Source of the DNA: Manis javanica
Lineage: Eukaryota > Chordata > Mammalia > Pholidota > Manidae
DNA: 64,000 bases
NCBI RefSeq assembly: GCF_040802235.1
Contig: NC_133166.1
Coordinates: 112,234,991-112,298,990 of the forward strand
Direction of reading: 5' to 3'
The position numbers were made by a program, and so were the translations under genes. The notes beneath the pieces were generated by a model. That model had not been told where the DNA came from, ran no database searches, and saw nothing but the letters and a program-made list of their open reading frames with translations. The first letter of the stretch is position 1. Each line of letters starts with the position of its first letter. Positions 57,218-64,000 of this stretch are shown here, one piece after another.

Positions 57218-57323
57218 GGCCCGGGCGCAAACAAGCCGGTCAGCTGACCCGGCCCGACTGCGCCGTCATCCCGGCTATAAGCGCGCAACCTCGAGCGGGA
57301 GCTCAGACTGGGCTGCCGCCGCC

Positions 57324-62341
<5,018 letters not shown>

Positions 62342-63566
62342 TGACCCTCAGCCACGCCTGGGACAGGCAGGGGTCTTCGCCAGCTCCCTCGAGGGGCTAT
62401 GGAGCTTGGGTGGTGGGCAGTGGTCACCGGTGGGCAGGTGCCCAGTCAGGGCAAAGACCTGGAGGTGGGCAGCACCTTGCATACTTGGTGGGAGGGGAGA
62501 GGAGCAGACCTGTGTGTGTGCTGGCCAGGATGCCACGGGAGGGTTGCAAGGGAAAGGCGGGCGTGAGCGCCAACAGGGTGAGGATTCCACCAACCGTGCA
62601 GTCTCCGCTGGGGCACTGGCACAGGAGGGCTGGGCACAGTGTGGCCCTGCTGCTGATGCATGGTGAGGCCTCCTCCCAGACTCTCAGCTGCATCTGGAGG
62701 ATTGGCTTCCATTCTGATGCCTTGAGTTTGAGGTGCAGCCTGGGCGCCCAGGGCCAGGCCTGAGCATGGACAGGGTCCCCTGCAGGTGGCAGGGGTTGGG
62801 GAGGCTTCGGGGGCAGAGGTGTGCTGTGGCCCTGCATAGGACATGGGGGGGTCTGGGGGGCAGCTGGGCATTGCTGTCTGAGGCCCTGCCTGCAGTAGAG
62901 AACCTTTGGGGCCAGTGCAGGAGCTGATCTCCCCCCAGGTGGGGTGAGCAGGCTCTCGGCGGCTCTGCGGGACCTGTATGCAGGCTGCATGGAGCGGCGC
63001 CTCAGGAGGAGCCTGGGTCGATTCTGGGGACAAGGAGCAGAGCAGACAGTCCTGCAGGGCCAGCGTCTGTACCGTCTGTGCCCCGGCTGGGCGGTGGGGT
63101 GGGCTCAGGCAGGCCCCCTGTGGTGGCTGGGGCTCAGGCCGCCTGCACAAGGACCAGCGGGGACCTTCCAGGGCCAGCCGCCCCCCACAAGCTGCCCTCT
63201 GCCCCCTCTGGGTCCCCTGCCTGCTGGGTTATTGGCCTTCTCCTCCGTGTCTTTGTGGGCCTGAAGCCGGAAGTTGCCCAGCATGCTGCCCCCTCCCCGC
63301 GTCAGCTGTTCCTTCCCACATCCTGCCTGCCCTGGCCGCTATTGCTGTCTCCGCAGCCCCCCTAGGCAGGGAGTGAGGGAGGTGGAAGCAGATGAGCCTT
63401 GCCCTTGAGCCTTGAGTCTGCTGAGCAGGGTTGTGTCCTGGGGTCCCCAGTAACCCTTCCGAGCCCAGGGCAGGAGCAGCCCTGGGCAGGGAGGGGTGCA
63501 GGGCATAGGCCAGAGCATCTCTAGGCAAAGCAGGGTCCTGGCGGCCTGGACCCCACACCCCCATCC

Positions 63567-64000
63567 TGCGGGAGTCCAGCTCCAGCCTAGGGGTGGGATG
63601 CCCGAAGGTGCAGGACGGAGTCGGCGCACAGAGAGACAGGACATGGAGTCAGTTGTAGGAGGTCTCTCGACAAAGTGCCGATAACAACTTTATTTATACC
63701 ATTTTGCACAAGGATATGATTATTTTTTATTGTTCTGTTGATTAATTGGTATAGGCAGTTGATTAATAGGTATAGGCAAGCTTTTTCCTTTCTTTTACTT
63801 TCTAATCTATTCATGGTTGGTCAAGCGTTAGACAGGTGATTGTTTTTCTGTTCCTTGACCGAAACTTTTCCTATCAGCATGGACTCTATTGTGTTTTACG
63901 TTTCTATGCAACGCAGTTTCTAAGTAGTGCATGTGACCGTAGGAGCGTGTAGTATGTAGCAGCGACTATGGAGTCTATCAGCTCAGGGTGAAATACAGGT
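63567..64000 (-). mobile_element. class II-like (ERV2) LTR, antisense in CTSD intron 4, cut by window edge
   Basis: The left border reads TGCGGGAGTCCAGCTCC, so the minus-strand LTR ends in GGAGCTGGACTCCCGCA. Read on the minus strand there is AATAAA (63689-63694) followed by TTGTTATCGGCACTTTGTCG and CTGTGCGCCGACTCCGTCCT. This is the R-U5 style of betaretrovirus-like LTRs. The part to the left is ordinary CTSD intron, so this is either a solo LTR or the 3' LTR of an element that continues beyond 64000. It looks less worn than the MaLR copies. Confidence 0.75.

Overview
This is nuclear DNA of a placental mammal. Three orthologues stand in the order and relative orientation of human 11p15.5: TNNI2 (-), SYT8 (-) and CTSD (+). 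This is the human order CTSD-SYT8-TNNI2 seen from the other strand. Old eutherian repeats (MIR, L2, L1ME-like L1, ERVL-MaLR LTRs, a hAT transposon) are plentiful. I recognise no lineage-specific young SINE (Alu, B1/B2, carnivore SINEC, ruminant Bov-tA, equid ERE), so I cannot name the order. Two groups of LTRs look younger than the MaLR copies.

Layout. 1-10 kb is GC-rich intergenic DNA with two MaLR LTR fragments and no gene I can support. 10.0-12.6 kb is an intact fast skeletal troponin I gene (TNNI2, minus strand, 182 codons, one exon of only 7 bases). Its first intron holds a cluster of E-boxes, a CACC-type box and a MEF2-type site, like the known fast-fibre intronic enhancer. 13.7-16.0 kb holds SYT8 (minus strand). 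Its exons are easy to recognise, but it carries several independent lesions: the expected start codon reads ACG, there are two in-frame stops, and one splice acceptor is lost. I read it as a decayed pseudogene.

16-57 kb is a gene desert. Its first 9.5 kb is GC-rich and includes a worn tandem-repeat field at 20.2-21.4 kb. From 25.6 to 54.5 kb it is a mosaic of L1 fragments on both strands, a nearly complete L1ME-like element (38.75-44.2 kb) split by a MaLR LTR, a hAT transposon split by another MaLR-like LTR, three copies of one LTR family, one further class I-like LTR, MIRs and an L2 tract.

56.9-64 kb is the 5' half of cathepsin D (CTSD, plus strand): a CpG-island promoter with TATA-like and CLEAR-like motifs, then exons 1-4 encoding residues 1-157, including the first catalytic Asp97 and the Asn134 glycosylation site. 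The remaining exons lie to the right of the window. Intron 2 has a compound CA repeat with three copies of a unique block. A class II-like (ERV2) solo or terminal LTR lies antisense in intron 4 and runs off the right edge.

The three genes are not an operon and do not share a pathway: TNNI2 regulates fast-muscle thin filaments, SYT8 belongs to the membrane-traffic C2-domain family, and CTSD is a lysosomal protease. The most interesting observation is the apparent loss of SYT8 beside an intact TNNI2.
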